From Branchiostoma floridae (taxonomy: Eukaryota; Chordata; Leptocardii; Amphioxiformes; Branchiostomatidae), in contig NC_049979.1 in assembly GCF_000003815.2 (NCBI RefSeq), forward strand, positions 19,264,275-19,328,274: a stretch of 64,000 bases of DNA, in the 5' to 3' direction. Position numbers and translations under genes: made by a program. Numbering within the stretch: position 1 is the stretch's first letter; each line of letters begins with the position of its first letter. Below the pieces are notes generated by a model that was not told where the DNA came from, searched no databases, and was given only the letters and a program-made list of their open reading frames with translations. This document shows, in pieces, positions 26,601 through 37,400 of this stretch.

Positions 26601-26804
26601 CTAGATAACATAAAATCTGTATGTAATGTGTTACTTTACCCTCCTCTGCAGTATCTAGACTACGTGTTTAAAGTCCTCCTGCCCGAGGCTCTGATCAAGA
26701 TCCACATGCACATCAGCGGTGGCAGCCATGATGAGAGCGAGGACATCATGCAGCAGGCCCTCAGTAGGCGCAGTTTGTGTGCCTCCATGTCCATGTCTGA
26801 CTGA
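14615..26804 (+). CDS. SLX4IP: SLX4IP-like protein fused to a PWWP3A/B-like C-terminal domain
   Basis: Exons (plus): 14615-14626 (tentative), 17892-17978, 18301-18412, 20074-20199, 20726-20823, 21763-21914, 22391-24997, 25174-25258, 25600-25648, 26015-26118 and 26652-26804. Phases match at every junction, giving about 1194 residues. The N-terminal 195 residues resemble human SLX4IP: a basic K-F strand, LELRVLPANG followed by TSWF, an acidic/leucine helix, a CFKK segment, an RLVACVCQY strand, then ISNYFSR where the human protein has VSDYFAE. SLX4IP binds SLX4 and XPF-ERCC1 and acts in telomere and DNA repair. The middle is one long charged, low-complexity exon, and the end differs from human SLX4IP (see separate entries). 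Human SLX4IP is about 408 residues, so this version is nearly three times longer. Exon 1 (Met-Thr-Gly-Lys) is the least certain part. Confidence 0.8.
15820..17330 (-). mobile_element. Broken Ty3/Gypsy LTR-retrotransposon pieces
   Basis: All pieces are in minus frames and full of stops. A gag zinc-knuckle-like segment lies at 17150-17290. A retropepsin-like segment at 16900-17000 reads DIGATCNV instead of D-T/S-G-A. An RNase H-like segment at 16720-16850 includes IEKEVLSVTYGLEKFHQYTYG. A gag N-terminal segment with W-x-x-W lies at 15880-16110. Most of the reverse transcriptase is missing, and the gag piece sits after the RNase H piece, so this is a deleted and rearranged relic inside intron 1 of the SLX4IP-like gene. 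No LTR pair was recognised. Confidence 0.65.
18845..19150. mobile_element. Dispersed repeat copy A (partner at 33.9-34.4 kb)
   Basis: Shared motifs with the 34 kb copy, in inverted orientation, include TTCGATACGTGTGTTCCGGACCG, CGAATACCTGATTCGGA with GGAACATTA, and ACCGTGTTGTATTCTATAT (only parts are quoted here as matching blocks). Spacing between blocks is similar. This suggests a non-autonomous DNA transposon family. It lies in an intron of the SLX4IP-like gene. Confidence 0.55.
20468..20567. other. Assembly gap (100 N) in an SLX4IP-like intron
   Basis: The gap lies between exons ending at 20199 and starting at 20726. Those exons join in phase, so no coding sequence need be missing. Confidence 0.95.
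20950..21610. repeat. Probable degenerate dispersed repeat in an intron
   Basis: The text from the ACCAGGATTTTGTCGGG block through GAGCGCCGAAGGC / GAGCGCTGAAGGC (a short imperfect direct repeat at 21027-21062) differs in composition from the surrounding intron and resembles transposon tails. No boundaries or coding sequence were found. Confidence 0.35.
21958..22105. mobile_element. GGTGGGTACC-type repeat, copy 1 (partner at 58.1 kb)
   Basis: It begins GGGGTGGGTACCAGTA and shares ordered blocks with 58112-58275: GGACCGGTCCAGA, GATGTTGGACCGATT, GCAGATTATACCG-like sequence, CAGGCGT and TGTTTTGGGGCTT. The starting consensus is like the ends of hAT-type elements; family assignment is tentative. 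Confidence 0.6.
22391..24997 (+). CDS. SLX4IP: Giant low-complexity exon of the SLX4IP-like gene
   Basis: This exon contributes about 869 codons rich in Ser, Lys, Asp and Glu, probably disordered. Visible features are an AT-hook-like KKKRGRPKKNK near protein residue 335, a two-copy internal repeat (KNVLD..D, VEDSKxVExKSS; 23055-23130 and 23169-23250), an acidic/hydrophobic EIELLSD preceded by four Asp that resembles a SUMO-interacting motif, paired NVFDVDS/TVFDEDL segments, basic KKSRK-type patches near the end, and an acidic MDDPGAVDDW tail. The exon is entered through GCACTAG-type acceptor sequence at 22390 in phase with exon 6 and left at CAG|GTATTA. An AT-hook and a SUMO-type motif fit a chromatin or repair scaffold, which is inference. 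Confidence 0.8.
25174..26804 (+). CDS. C-terminal exons resembling the PWWP3A/B C-terminal domain
   Basis: Four small exons (25174-25258, 25600-25648, 26015-26118, 26652-26804) continue the long exon in frame. They encode VKDLNSEQIRFLVQKDERYL, a short basic link, RLGMFHEDQQDEVLEVL and YVFKVLLPEALIKI, then a short acidic tail ending SMSMSD and TGA. From memory, the order 'aromatic, acidic, E/D-Q-x-D-x-V, then V-L-L-P-E-A-hydrophobic' matches the end of PWWP3A (MUM1/EXPAND1) and PWWP3B, chromatin factors tied to 53BP1-dependent repair. No PWWP domain was seen in this gene. The assignment is by pattern only. Confidence 0.5.
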
Positions 26805-26862
26805 AGGGTGGGTAGGCGCAGTTTGTGTGCCTCCATGTCCATGTCTGACTGAAGGGTGGAAA
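26767..26862. repeat. 48-bp tandem duplication across the SLX4IP-like stop codon
   Basis: Two nearly identical 48-base units beginning TAGGCGCAGTTTGTGTGCC lie back to back. The first includes the last codons and TGA stop; the second repeats the same end in the 3' UTR. The unit length is a multiple of three, so the second copy would read in frame behind the first stop. Confidence 0.85.
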
Positions 26863-28311
26863 CAACACTACAGTGCAGGGCTGAATTTTCTGCCATCCCA
26901 CTCATTGTTTGGCAGCCCATGCTGTTGATTTTGTTGGTGAAACATGTCATTTTAAGTTTATCAAAGAACATTTTCAACAGTTTTATGTCATTTTTGCGAG
27001 GGACGGGGTCAAATTATTTTCCGTCCCCGACAAGCAGATTTCTGTCCCGGGACGGACAGAAGACGGGTCCTGGAGAGAGCCCCGCTACAATCTCGCTATG
27101 CCATCAAGTCTAAATCTCAAATTAGATTTTACTTATTCTAAGTCTTCTTCATTACCTTAAATCTTACATATATAGAGGCAAGGATAGTGTAGGCTTTCAA
27201 GAAATGATGGACATTGTGGATGTCCTGAAAACCTGAGGCTCTGGATACCTCTTAGACTACTTATATTGTGTTATCCTTTATAAGCTATTTCTGTCATTGA
27301 CTTACATTGATTTCAACAGGTTTTACTTGTATATTGTATGATAGTTTATTTTATTCTTTTTTTGAATATTCAAAATGTGATTTCTAATTTGAGCTTCTTG
27401 TTCTTGTTACATAGCAATAAGACCACGTGGTTAACTAATAATATTTATCTTCCCAGCTTTATCATAAAGTTTTGGGAAAGTCACAAGACTTCACATTAAC
27501 AAAATACAGTATAGGAGATGTTATTTTTGTTTTGTTCATGAGACTAAAAAATTAATGTTTATCGATCTTCATGTTATAATCTACACTAGATGCATAATGA
27601 TAACACAGTCAATGTTTCTCACTTCAGTTAGAATTCAGTTCTATTCTGAATTCTTTCAAAGTCATTACAGAATGGGATCATATTGTTATACCTAATGGAG
27701 CAGAGCACATCAAGTTATTCTATAGTGCATTTTCTGATTATATTCTGTATAAACATTATGTTATACCTCAATTATGCTGGCATTATATCATATATAATGT
27801 TTCAGCCCATAGTTTTATTACTATCCTGTCACATTCATTTTAAGCGGAATATTGTATCTCAGGAAGAGAAGAAGTACATACATTTAAGATACATTTACTA
27901 CATTGTTCAAACAAGAACCTCAGTTTTCTCATTATTCTGTTTTCTTTTAGAGCTTAGGACAATAATAAAGTTATTCTATTCACTTATACTTGCATTATGT
28001 GTTTTTTACTTTCAGGTTATAATCCACACTTACATATTACTGCACAAAGTTTTTTCAACTTTTCTTCATCAGTTATTTAGCGTTATGTAGTGATAATGGT
28101 AATCACTACATAAATTTTACCTTTGAGAAGTTCAACCCTCAAAAGTATATAAATTTTTACATGTGTTAAGATATTTCAGGATGTCTTGTTCTGTTGGAAG
28201 GAGTTTTGAAGGCAAGGGTAGAGCAAAATTTTAGAAGATGCCAAAATGACATTCCTTATTTGCTGATCCAATCTACATTTAGTTAGCCAGTTGTTCTGTG
28301 TAAACTAAATC
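26863..28311. other. Convergent intergenic region
   Basis: This lies between the 3' ends of the SLX4IP-like (plus) and polycystin-like (minus) genes. It is AT-rich, with a plus-strand AATAAA near 27965 and a short GC-rich remnant at 27000-27090 (GACGGGGTC, GTCCCGGGACGG) that looks like an old repeat. No gene is supported. Confidence 0.4.
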
Positions 28312-31300
28312 TTATATAGAGTCAGCCTTCTGCAGTACGAGGTCCAGTTTTTCCTCCAGTTCTTTCAGCTGCGCATCTACGCTGTCCGTATGTGTCTTGT
28401 CATCAGCTAGAGGGGTGTGTGACAGATTGAGCATTTGGTCACTAATGCACAGTATACATGCGATGATACGTTCCAAAGATAGCTCGACTAAATAGCTCTC
28501 ATTGTAAGAATGCAAGAGATTTTGACTGTCATTTGACCAATTATTCAAGACTGCATGACACCACAAAAGTATGATGTCCATTCATAATGACTTGCAATAA
28601 TGTCATAGTAAACATGGCGACTAATAGTAATCAGGAACCTGAACAGTGTAAAAAACAACAACAACACTATACTTTGAAAGGCCACAAAACAGATGGTGTA
28701 ATAGTACTATTATATATAATAATGCATTGCAATTGCAGTAAAGCAACTTGAAATCAAGCTCTAATGTTTGCTGCTCAAAAATAAGTTTCTCAAGCCGCTG
28801 GGCTTGAATAATGTTTCAAATGTACTCAAGGTTACCTTTAGCAGCTCCTTGCCCAGTTACGACTCCTAGGAACTGAAGGAATCTGTCTATCATGAACTCT
28901 CCCATGTCCGTGTCTCCGCCAAGGTCACGAGGATCACGCTTGGACGTTCGCAGCTCATCGTCCAGGATGGACACGAAGACGTTCAGGATGATGGTGATGG
29001 CGATAACCACGTAGCTGCAACAAGATCATCTTCTGTCTACATATCTAAACTTCTTCACGTAAAATAATTGACACAATTGATAGTATCAAACAAGTTTAAC
29101 TGAAGGAAACAATGGCTAACGTTACAACGTTAACGTTACATATAACAGCGCAGATGTGTACTGTTATAGAAGCGACGCCTTGCGGACAAAATTATTATTA
29201 TCATTATTCCAGGCGAAGAGGAATTTGATTTCGGATCTGTGATTGGTCAATGTATTAAGGATTATCATTGGTAGACATGATACCAATGTTGACCAATCGT
29301 AACATATCAATTAAAGCCTACGGTTCATCATATTTACCTGTCATAGGTTAGCTTTGTCCAATCATATTAACAGTAGACTCCACGTTGGCCAATCAGCTTC
29401 ACGTTTTCTTTTACCAAGTCAACGAAGGACCTGCAGTTTGCTTTTTGATCACTAGGGGTCGCTGTGAGACCGTGAGCTGAATTGAACTGAAACCGTGCCG
29501 TTAAAAGGCTTCTGTGAGACATTTTGTTGTTTTAACATGATATCTTGCGACCCATGTTAGATAGTATTTGGGCTATTACATACAATTAATCAAGTACGCC
29601 CTCCCAGAGTTGTCACGGATAGTTAGACAGCCGCGTTGAGTGTTGCAGACTTTTCTTACCTACAATCACCACGGTTAGGTTCATAAAGTGATTCATGCAT
29701 CCATTCACTGTCTACACAAATAATTCTTTTTAAATTCCTTGGTCTTCATAAGGCAAGAATACCTGCCCTCGGTGCTGAACACCACCCACAAATAGGTAAA
29801 TAATTCTGTCTTTGGTGCTGAACACCATACATCCATACGCTAACATACCTCTCCTTGGTGCTGAACACCACCCACAAACTGGTAAATAAACCTGTCCTTG
29901 GTGCTGAAGACCACCCACAAACAGGTAAATAAACCTGTCCTTGGTGCTGAACACCACCCACAAACAGGTAAATAAACCTGTCCTTGGTGCTGAACACCAC
30001 CCACAAACAGGTAAATAAACCTGTCCTTGGTGCTGAACACCACCCACAAACAGGTAAATAAACCTGTCCTTGGTGCTGAACACCACCCACAAACAGGTTA
30101 ACAAACCTGTCCTTGGTGCTGGACACCATACATCCATACGCTAACATACCTGTCCTTGGTGCTGAACACCACTCACAAACAGGTAAATAATCCTGTCTTT
30201 GGTGCTGAACACCATTCACCCATACGCTAACATACCTGTCCTTGGTGCTGAACACCCACACAACTAAACACAACGGTGCCGTCCCAGCACAGTGCATACC
30301 CCAACTACAAACTCATTCATGCAACAGTCCCTGGGTGCTTACACTTCGGTGTGCCTTTGCACTTTTCAGTTTTGATGTAATGTTTTCCACAATTGTAGTT
30401 TGATTATGGGTATAAAACATGATGTAATAGCCCCTCCCTTATCTCCTGGCCTAGCGTAGACTGGCTGTAACAGTTATGCTGAATTCAATTCTGTCCTAAG
30501 ATTTCCAAATCAGTCTACGCCACAGTAAGTAAATTCTACGGATGACATCCTTTGTACATTAGCCACAAGGTATCTAAACTACAGACTGTCATATACAGTG
30601 TCACATGGGGTACCAAGGGACGAAAACCACGCGCCTAAACGTATCAATAATTCTAAGCAAGATGCTATTGATTTTCAACATTTTCTTTTTACTGCTTTAC
30701 TGTTTCTATTTGCATCAAACATCTAACATACGAGTTTCTACACGTTTCTACACGTTTGTTACCTGAAGAAAAACAATCGGCCCACGACAGGATGGCTCAG
30801 GATGATGTTGTGGTAGGACACGGTCTCAAAGATCATGAGGAGCTGTGAGCGGACGGCTGAAGGGAAGCTGATGTAGTCGTGGTTCCAGCGTCCGAAAAGG
30901 AGAACTCCGGCAGTACTGTATGCTAGGTACAGGCAACATCAAAATATAGGAAAAGTCCGAGGTGAAAACCTTAAGATTTCTTTGGCTTACGACATTGAAA
31001 AGGAAGAATTCCAACGTTACTGCTTGTAGGAATAGACAACTTCAACGAAAAATGCACAGCAAAAGAGTTAGAAGAGCGTCAAGTCAAATACATGTGTACA
31101 AACTTTTCTTGCTTTCATGCTCGAGAGAAAAAGAGTGAAGTGCTGCTGAGTATCAAATACATTAACGTCAACAAATAAATACATGCTAAAAGTAGCCAGT
31201 CCCTGTAGTCAAACCGAAAACCAGTAACCAACCTGTGCAGGCACACTGTAAACACCACTACGCCATTTAATGATACCGCTGAAGTAACTAAATTTATGAT

Positions 31301-32144
31301 CTACTTAATTGATGTTATAAGAGGCGATCCTAAAGATATTTTTAGAAATGATCCTGCTGAAAGTTACTTACCGGTAATAAGAATGAATATTAGCAAGGCG
31401 AGCATCGCGATCTTCCTGCCCGCGTTGCTCAGTGTGTGGAACAGGGCTCCGATCAGCCGATTGAAGCCCAACAGCTGCAGGAACTGTAACGTCATCACGA
31501 ACACAAGGATGGCCAGAAATGCAGAGAAGACATCCGAGTACACGGCCATAGAACGGAAGCTGTGATAGCCACCTAGAGAAGAAATAATCACTTCATAATG
31601 AGAAATCAACAATACTGGACACCTTAGAAATAACACTGAATCACATTTAGGGAATAAAAACTGTTAACAGTTTGTGTCTGTCTCTCGAACTCTCTTCATG
31701 TGTATGCACATTTTTCACTAACCTTCCGGAGCTATATGCTACCACACTTAAACTTTAACAAAATATTCGCCACACTTTTGCTAAACGTAAGCTAACGCCG
31801 TAAGCTTATCTATAAGGTAACTTATTAGAACACAAAGAATAATGCTAAGCTAGAGGACAAATCTAGATCCATGAAACCTTCGCAGATATCCGAAGCATTC
31901 AGTAGCAAAAGTAAACTTCCTTTGACATATTCTGTTTGTATGTACCTTGAAGACTTTTCATTGTGTCGACGTGGTAGTTTCGAACCCCTTCCTTCACAGC
32001 AAACATGACGATGGCCACAATACACAACAGGAGGCGGAGGAACTCCAGATTGTTCCAAGGCTGGGAGAAATACTTCCTCTTCTGTTTCAGTAGTTTCTTT
32101 CCCTCTCTGATCAGCGACAAGGCAAACAAGATGGCGAAAATGAT
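28312..32144 (-). CDS. Polycystin-like gene: channel-like helices and C-terminal coiled coil
   Basis: The exons encode IIFAILFALSLIREG with a basic linker (S2/S3), VYSDVFSAFLAILVFVMTLQ with LLGFNRLIGAL (S3-S4 and S4-S5), a pore-loop exon (LLFGRWNHDYISFPSAVRSQ with HPVVGRLFFF), S6 (YVVIAITIILNVFVSILDDE), and a last exon with the heptad-like DAQLKELEEKLDLVLQKAD before TAA at 28312. The retained pore loop and S6 suggest it can contribute to a cation channel; the coiled coil is where polycystin-1 proteins bind PKD2 partners. Ion selectivity cannot be judged from this. Confidence 0.88.
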
Positions 32145-34410
32145 CTGAAAAAGAGGCATACGATGGCTGTATGATCACCTTATATCATGGAGTATCACGG
32201 AAGTAATCAATATGCACATGAAATATTCTTATTTGAAAACCGAAAGCAAAATGAGATCTGTGTTTCGTTTTGGCTAGGAAGGAACGTGCCATTGTCATTG
32301 TCGTTACAAACAAGTTGGTCTTGTTCTAGGTGGCGTGATCTGGTCTTGGTACTTGGTCTTTACCACTTGAAAATATTTCCCAAGGCCCTAACCTTGCAAT
32401 AGGTCTTCGGACGTAAACTTGCAGCAAATAAACAGCAATAAATTGTAACCGGTGATGGAGAGCCTATAATATTCCAAGAGCTTACGGTATACATGTAGTT
32501 CTACCTGAAACGCAATCGTCAGTTGACCAGTAGTCCCTAGATAGGAGTACAACTTGAAGATGTGGATGTCTTTGTTTGTTGTAGCCGCGCGTCCGGCTTG
32601 AAACTCTACCTGCAAGTCGATCACCGCAAACAGATCGGCGTTGGCGTTGTAAGCGTTAATCTCCACTATCACGGCTTCTGTGAGGTGATCCAGCCAACTG
32701 TTCTCCTGTAGATGTTTGATGGTGAGGACGGCCTGACGGGGATCGTCACCGATCTCGAACATGTAGGCTCCGTCGGTGTAGGTGTCTACTTTCCCGCTGT
32801 AGGGGAAAGACCCTCCCGGTGTGAATACCCAGGCGGATGCCATTGAGGCAGCGAAACGTGAGCCATTTTTCCGCTGTTCGTAGTAATCGTTCCATCTTCT
32901 ATAGAAGTCTACCACGTCTCCCAGTTTTCCGTACGGACGTCGACGTGATGTGACGTTGGTCAGGAATCTTAGAACGTCTCTCCTTGGAAGTCTTGGTCTC
33001 AGCGAAATGGTAGTGACGTTTGTGTCCAATAGTGGTCGCCAACCTACCCCAAAATCTTCGTTTTCGTGCTGCGTCCAGGAATAGTCCAGCTTACATAGAG
33101 GAGGGGCCATGGTGTTTGGTATACAGGCACCTGTAATATTTGATAGAAGCATGATGAGTCCCAGAGGTTTCTCTGGTAATTAATAAACGTCAGGTGTTTT
33201 GTCACTACTTGCTGGCAGCGGGATCTTACGACCCCATTGTACATTGTTGTAGGATATATGCATAGTACAGGAACTAGGTTTATTACAGATCTAGAGCAAC
33301 ACCTGCAGTCTTTGCAGTAATAACAAAAATCACATTGGGTCAAGGGATTCAGCCCTAGAAGTCAACACGCTTGTTTATTCGGTAGTTATATATTATAGGA
33401 TGACAGGCGCATTGTTAATGTTATATACATTGCCAATGCAAATCTAAATTCTAGGTGGGAATCATTCCTGCAAGTAAGCCGACTTACGCAATGATGGCCG
33501 ATCACTATTGTATCATTCTTCCATGCTGTTATAGCCGGGTTTTCATTGTTCCACACAGTCTGGCTACATGGTTAATGGATAGGAACGTACCCTGGCGGCT
33601 TCTAAACTGCTTGAAGGCAGCTGCCCCGACCCTGTAGGACTGGTCGTCCAGAATGCTGCTCTCCGGTTGGGCAAACAGAACCTTCAGCAGTTCGGTGTTG
33701 GTCCAGTCCCAGACGCCATCGACTGATTTCACCTGTCAATCAGATATTTGGTGCAGGTGTGATTGAATGAACGTAATTCCGGAGACATCATAGAGCCTTT
33801 TTAGATCTATTGTGTCATCTTTTCTCATGAACCGTGAAAATATGAGGTTACACACCACGGGGGGCAAAATCGATTTTAACCTTCGTCTTGCCAACCTCTC
33901 TCCGCATACCAAACATCACAATCCATCGATGCCTCATCAAAATAAATGCCTCCATATTTCATTGAGGTAAACAGAATTGTGTATATAGAATGCAACACTC
34001 GAATAAACATTGTTACAACATTAATGTTCCAACCGTCCGAATCAGGTATTCGAGTTTTCGACCGAGCAGCACTGGCGTGTGCAAAGTATGTTCGAAATGT
34101 TCGATGGAAGCCTGTGTGATAAAACTCCGAAACCTGTGTGGTACGGCTGCTAATCACACGGTCCGGAACACCTGTATCGAACGTCATCACGGCCCAGGTA
34201 TGACATAGATATAGAATACAACACGGTACGGTGTATTCCTTATCGACCGAGGTACCAGCCCGACCGTGGGAAGGATCGCCCGAAGGCCGGGAGGGTGATC
34301 CGACCCGCGGGAGGTTTGGGACCGAGGGTGATACGGAATACACCGTGTTGTATTCTATATGTATATATCCAAAGGTATCATGTGCTAATGCTATACGGTA
34401 CTGAGGTATT

Positions 34411-34442
<32 letters not shown>

Positions 34443-37400
34443 CAAGAGAGAGAGAGAGGGAGAGAGAGAGAGAGAGAGCAGAGGGAACCAACAACGTGTA
34501 CAAATGACATATGACCCCTTCGTATGTATCTAAGCACCTAAAGTGTGACGAAGGGGGTTCCCCATGACGTCATCGAGCGTTCCGATCGAATGGATCAATA
34601 TAAAAGTAAGCCAATGCAGGTAAAGGTCAAGGGGGCGTTATCGTATACATGTTTGCTCAGGGTCGTCATGCGTTTGCTCGCCACGTCGACTGAAACAACC
34701 CAGTATAAGGATAGTAGAACAGATTCTTGTAAGTAACAGGTAGCTCATAAAGATCGCTTCAGGTTTTAATTGCCAAATTCTATGTACATATAAGCCGGAT
34801 TTCTACAACGGTGTCATCAAAATGCCAGGGGTACGTCAACGTCGGCAGAACAACATGGCGGCCATTGTCAGACGGCCCGAGTCGTGTATCCTCGTCAGGG
34901 GGCTGCCCCTTAACGAGCCAGAAAATACAGACGTTACGCTATGGCTCTACATGTATTTCACCAGTCCGACTATCGGCGGCGGGAAAGTAGCTTTCGTGCT
35001 AAGGACGGAAGAGGGAGAGGCACAGATTGAGTTCGTGGAAGAATCTAGTAAGTATGCTACCGGGATATCGATTTTCCTATGTTCACTAACGTTGGTCCCA
35101 GACATAGGAAGGTAACAAAAGAAGAAATGCGATGTACGTAGAGTGATATCGGGGCTAACAGGATATGTGTGAGAATCATCTTTATTGAGCCTTAGAATTA
35201 GACATACAAATACAAGATGAAAGATTAAAAATACCTAGGTCGACCCTTTTTCTGGACTTACGACGTCCAGAGGGCGCAAGGTAAAACATATTAAAAAAGG
35301 ACAATCGTGTGCGTCGGACTGCTGAGGTATAGACTGTTTTAAAATTCTTGAAACATATTGCACATGAAGATTGCAAAACTCATATATTGCACTAATTGCA
35401 TATTGCACTATCTCTTGTAACGGATACAACTATCAGCAGCTTGAGAATAGACCCAGAGGTTTTTCCCACCCAAGTGTATTTCTTGCACAATATATAACAT
35501 ATGAAGTGCATACTGCACACTTTCCTAACTTGCGTTTCAGCTGGCGAACTTCGCGTTCCTTGTGGCTTACAACACACAGAGATTTTAACTTCGAGCAGTT
35601 CTCACTGTTAACCCACCCCCTACTACCAATTTCAATAGTGACAAGAGTAGCTTTGTAGGTGCTGTGCATGTCAATTTCATTCACTAAGTCTTCATATTTT
35701 GCCCTTTTCCAGTCCTCCGCACTATGTGCGTTTTGTTCGAAGGGTACAGTGAGTTCAACAAGAGTCAGCGTTTGTTTGACCGGGTCTTGTATGGTTATGT
35801 CTGGGACAAGCGACGTGGGTAGAATGTCCGGTGGAATGGTGGAATGTGTGCCTCCTGCCACTGAATCTGCGCTCAAGTCGCTCCTGATGATGACCTGTTG
35901 TCCCGACTTGGAAGAATCACTCCCTGGTAAGAAACTGATCATATGACTTAATCGAGATCCATCATGAATGTCAACAAACACGTTCAAATAGTGATTTCTA
36001 CCATCATTTGCAGCTGTAAAGAAAGTCTTGGCCCATAGAAGACACGTTCTGAAGTACCGGCGGCTCCATGACGACCAAGAAGTCGAGATTCCCCTCCGAC
36101 TGGAACCCCTGTCGCCTGAGGCTGGCATGCCTGAACAGAATGCTGACACACACTGAAGAGAGGCTGGCAGAGATGCGTGAAAGAGTCCTAGCTCTCACGC
36201 AGAAACTGGACAACGTCACACAAGAAAAAGAGGAACTCCAGGCAAGAGTAGAGGAATTCGAGCGAAGACAAGGCCTCAGCCCAGACGAGACAGTACGAGC
36301 CATGGAGAGCGAGAACGAGCGTCTCAGACATGAACTGTACAAAAAGAGACATGATCCGGTCTCACAGAAGGACTGCATGCGCTCCAAATCGTACGAGATG
36401 AGCCACAAACCACGAGGACTGGCCGTCATTATCAACAACACCAAATTCATACGGCTACAGGAGAGGGTTGGGGCCGAGGAAGATACAGGTATGCTTCACA
36501 TATCACATACTTGCATGCCCTTTGCAATCAATGCATTCAAAAGCTATCTTGGGATTTTTCCATTCTCTCCACATGTCCAGGATATACATATACAATCGAC
36601 AGCCGACGATTGGTGCAAATAGATCCGGGTTGTGAACCGTGATATACATTGACTTTCCAACATGATGAAATTATTCACGAATCACCATGACTGTTTTTCT
36701 TTATCGGTGCACACCCCAGTTCTTCCGCGACCAAAAAGTGACGAAAGGCTTCCGAGGGCCCAAGTTTGAGTTGACATTTCTCATTATTTCCTGCGAAATG
36801 ACATTAAACGGTTACATGGCTGAAAAGCGTAGGAAATGGTGTGTTTTTGGTGCAAATTGTGTTTTGGTCCGCGCGTTGCTTCCGCGATATCCCTACGCCT
36901 GAATGTAAAGAGGCCCGTGACCTAGATTTACCTCTGAAGCGCTGTGTCAAGCAAAGCTGCAATGCCGCGCGCCGTGGATGATTAAAAAAACTGTAGTACT
37001 AGAATTTTCTTTATAATTGGCTGGATTAGTCTTTAGATTTTCCTCTTTCTGGCAGTATCAGTCGTGCTTGCCGGAAAAATCTTCTTCATCTGTTTTATCC
37101 AATGCGAAAATGCCCGATTTTGTGCATCATTTTTGACATGAAAAGAATGTTTTTTCCCTATAATTTTTCAAAATTAGAGAAGTTGAAGGATCGAAACTCA
37201 GTTGGTCTTGTAGCTGAAGGTATATCCTCTCACCCCATATACAGTTATTTTCCTTCAGGATAATTCCCTGGAAGAGATGGTCGCTAGACTTGAGGGTGTG
37301 TCGCCTCCATTTGAACCCCCAAATAAACTGGTGTGTGCCCCCTTATTTTGCTGGGTTTTTTTTGAGGCCGCAAGTCTTTCTTAGGCTACATTAAATGAAC

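Noticed and set aside
29755..30262. CRISPR-like array
   Set aside because: The regular 43-bp spacing has no unique spacers; units are near-identical throughout and the context is a eukaryotic intron.
29730..30297. Overlapping minus ORFs of 69, 135 and 183 codons
   Set aside because: They are read-through of the 43-bp minisatellite in three frames.
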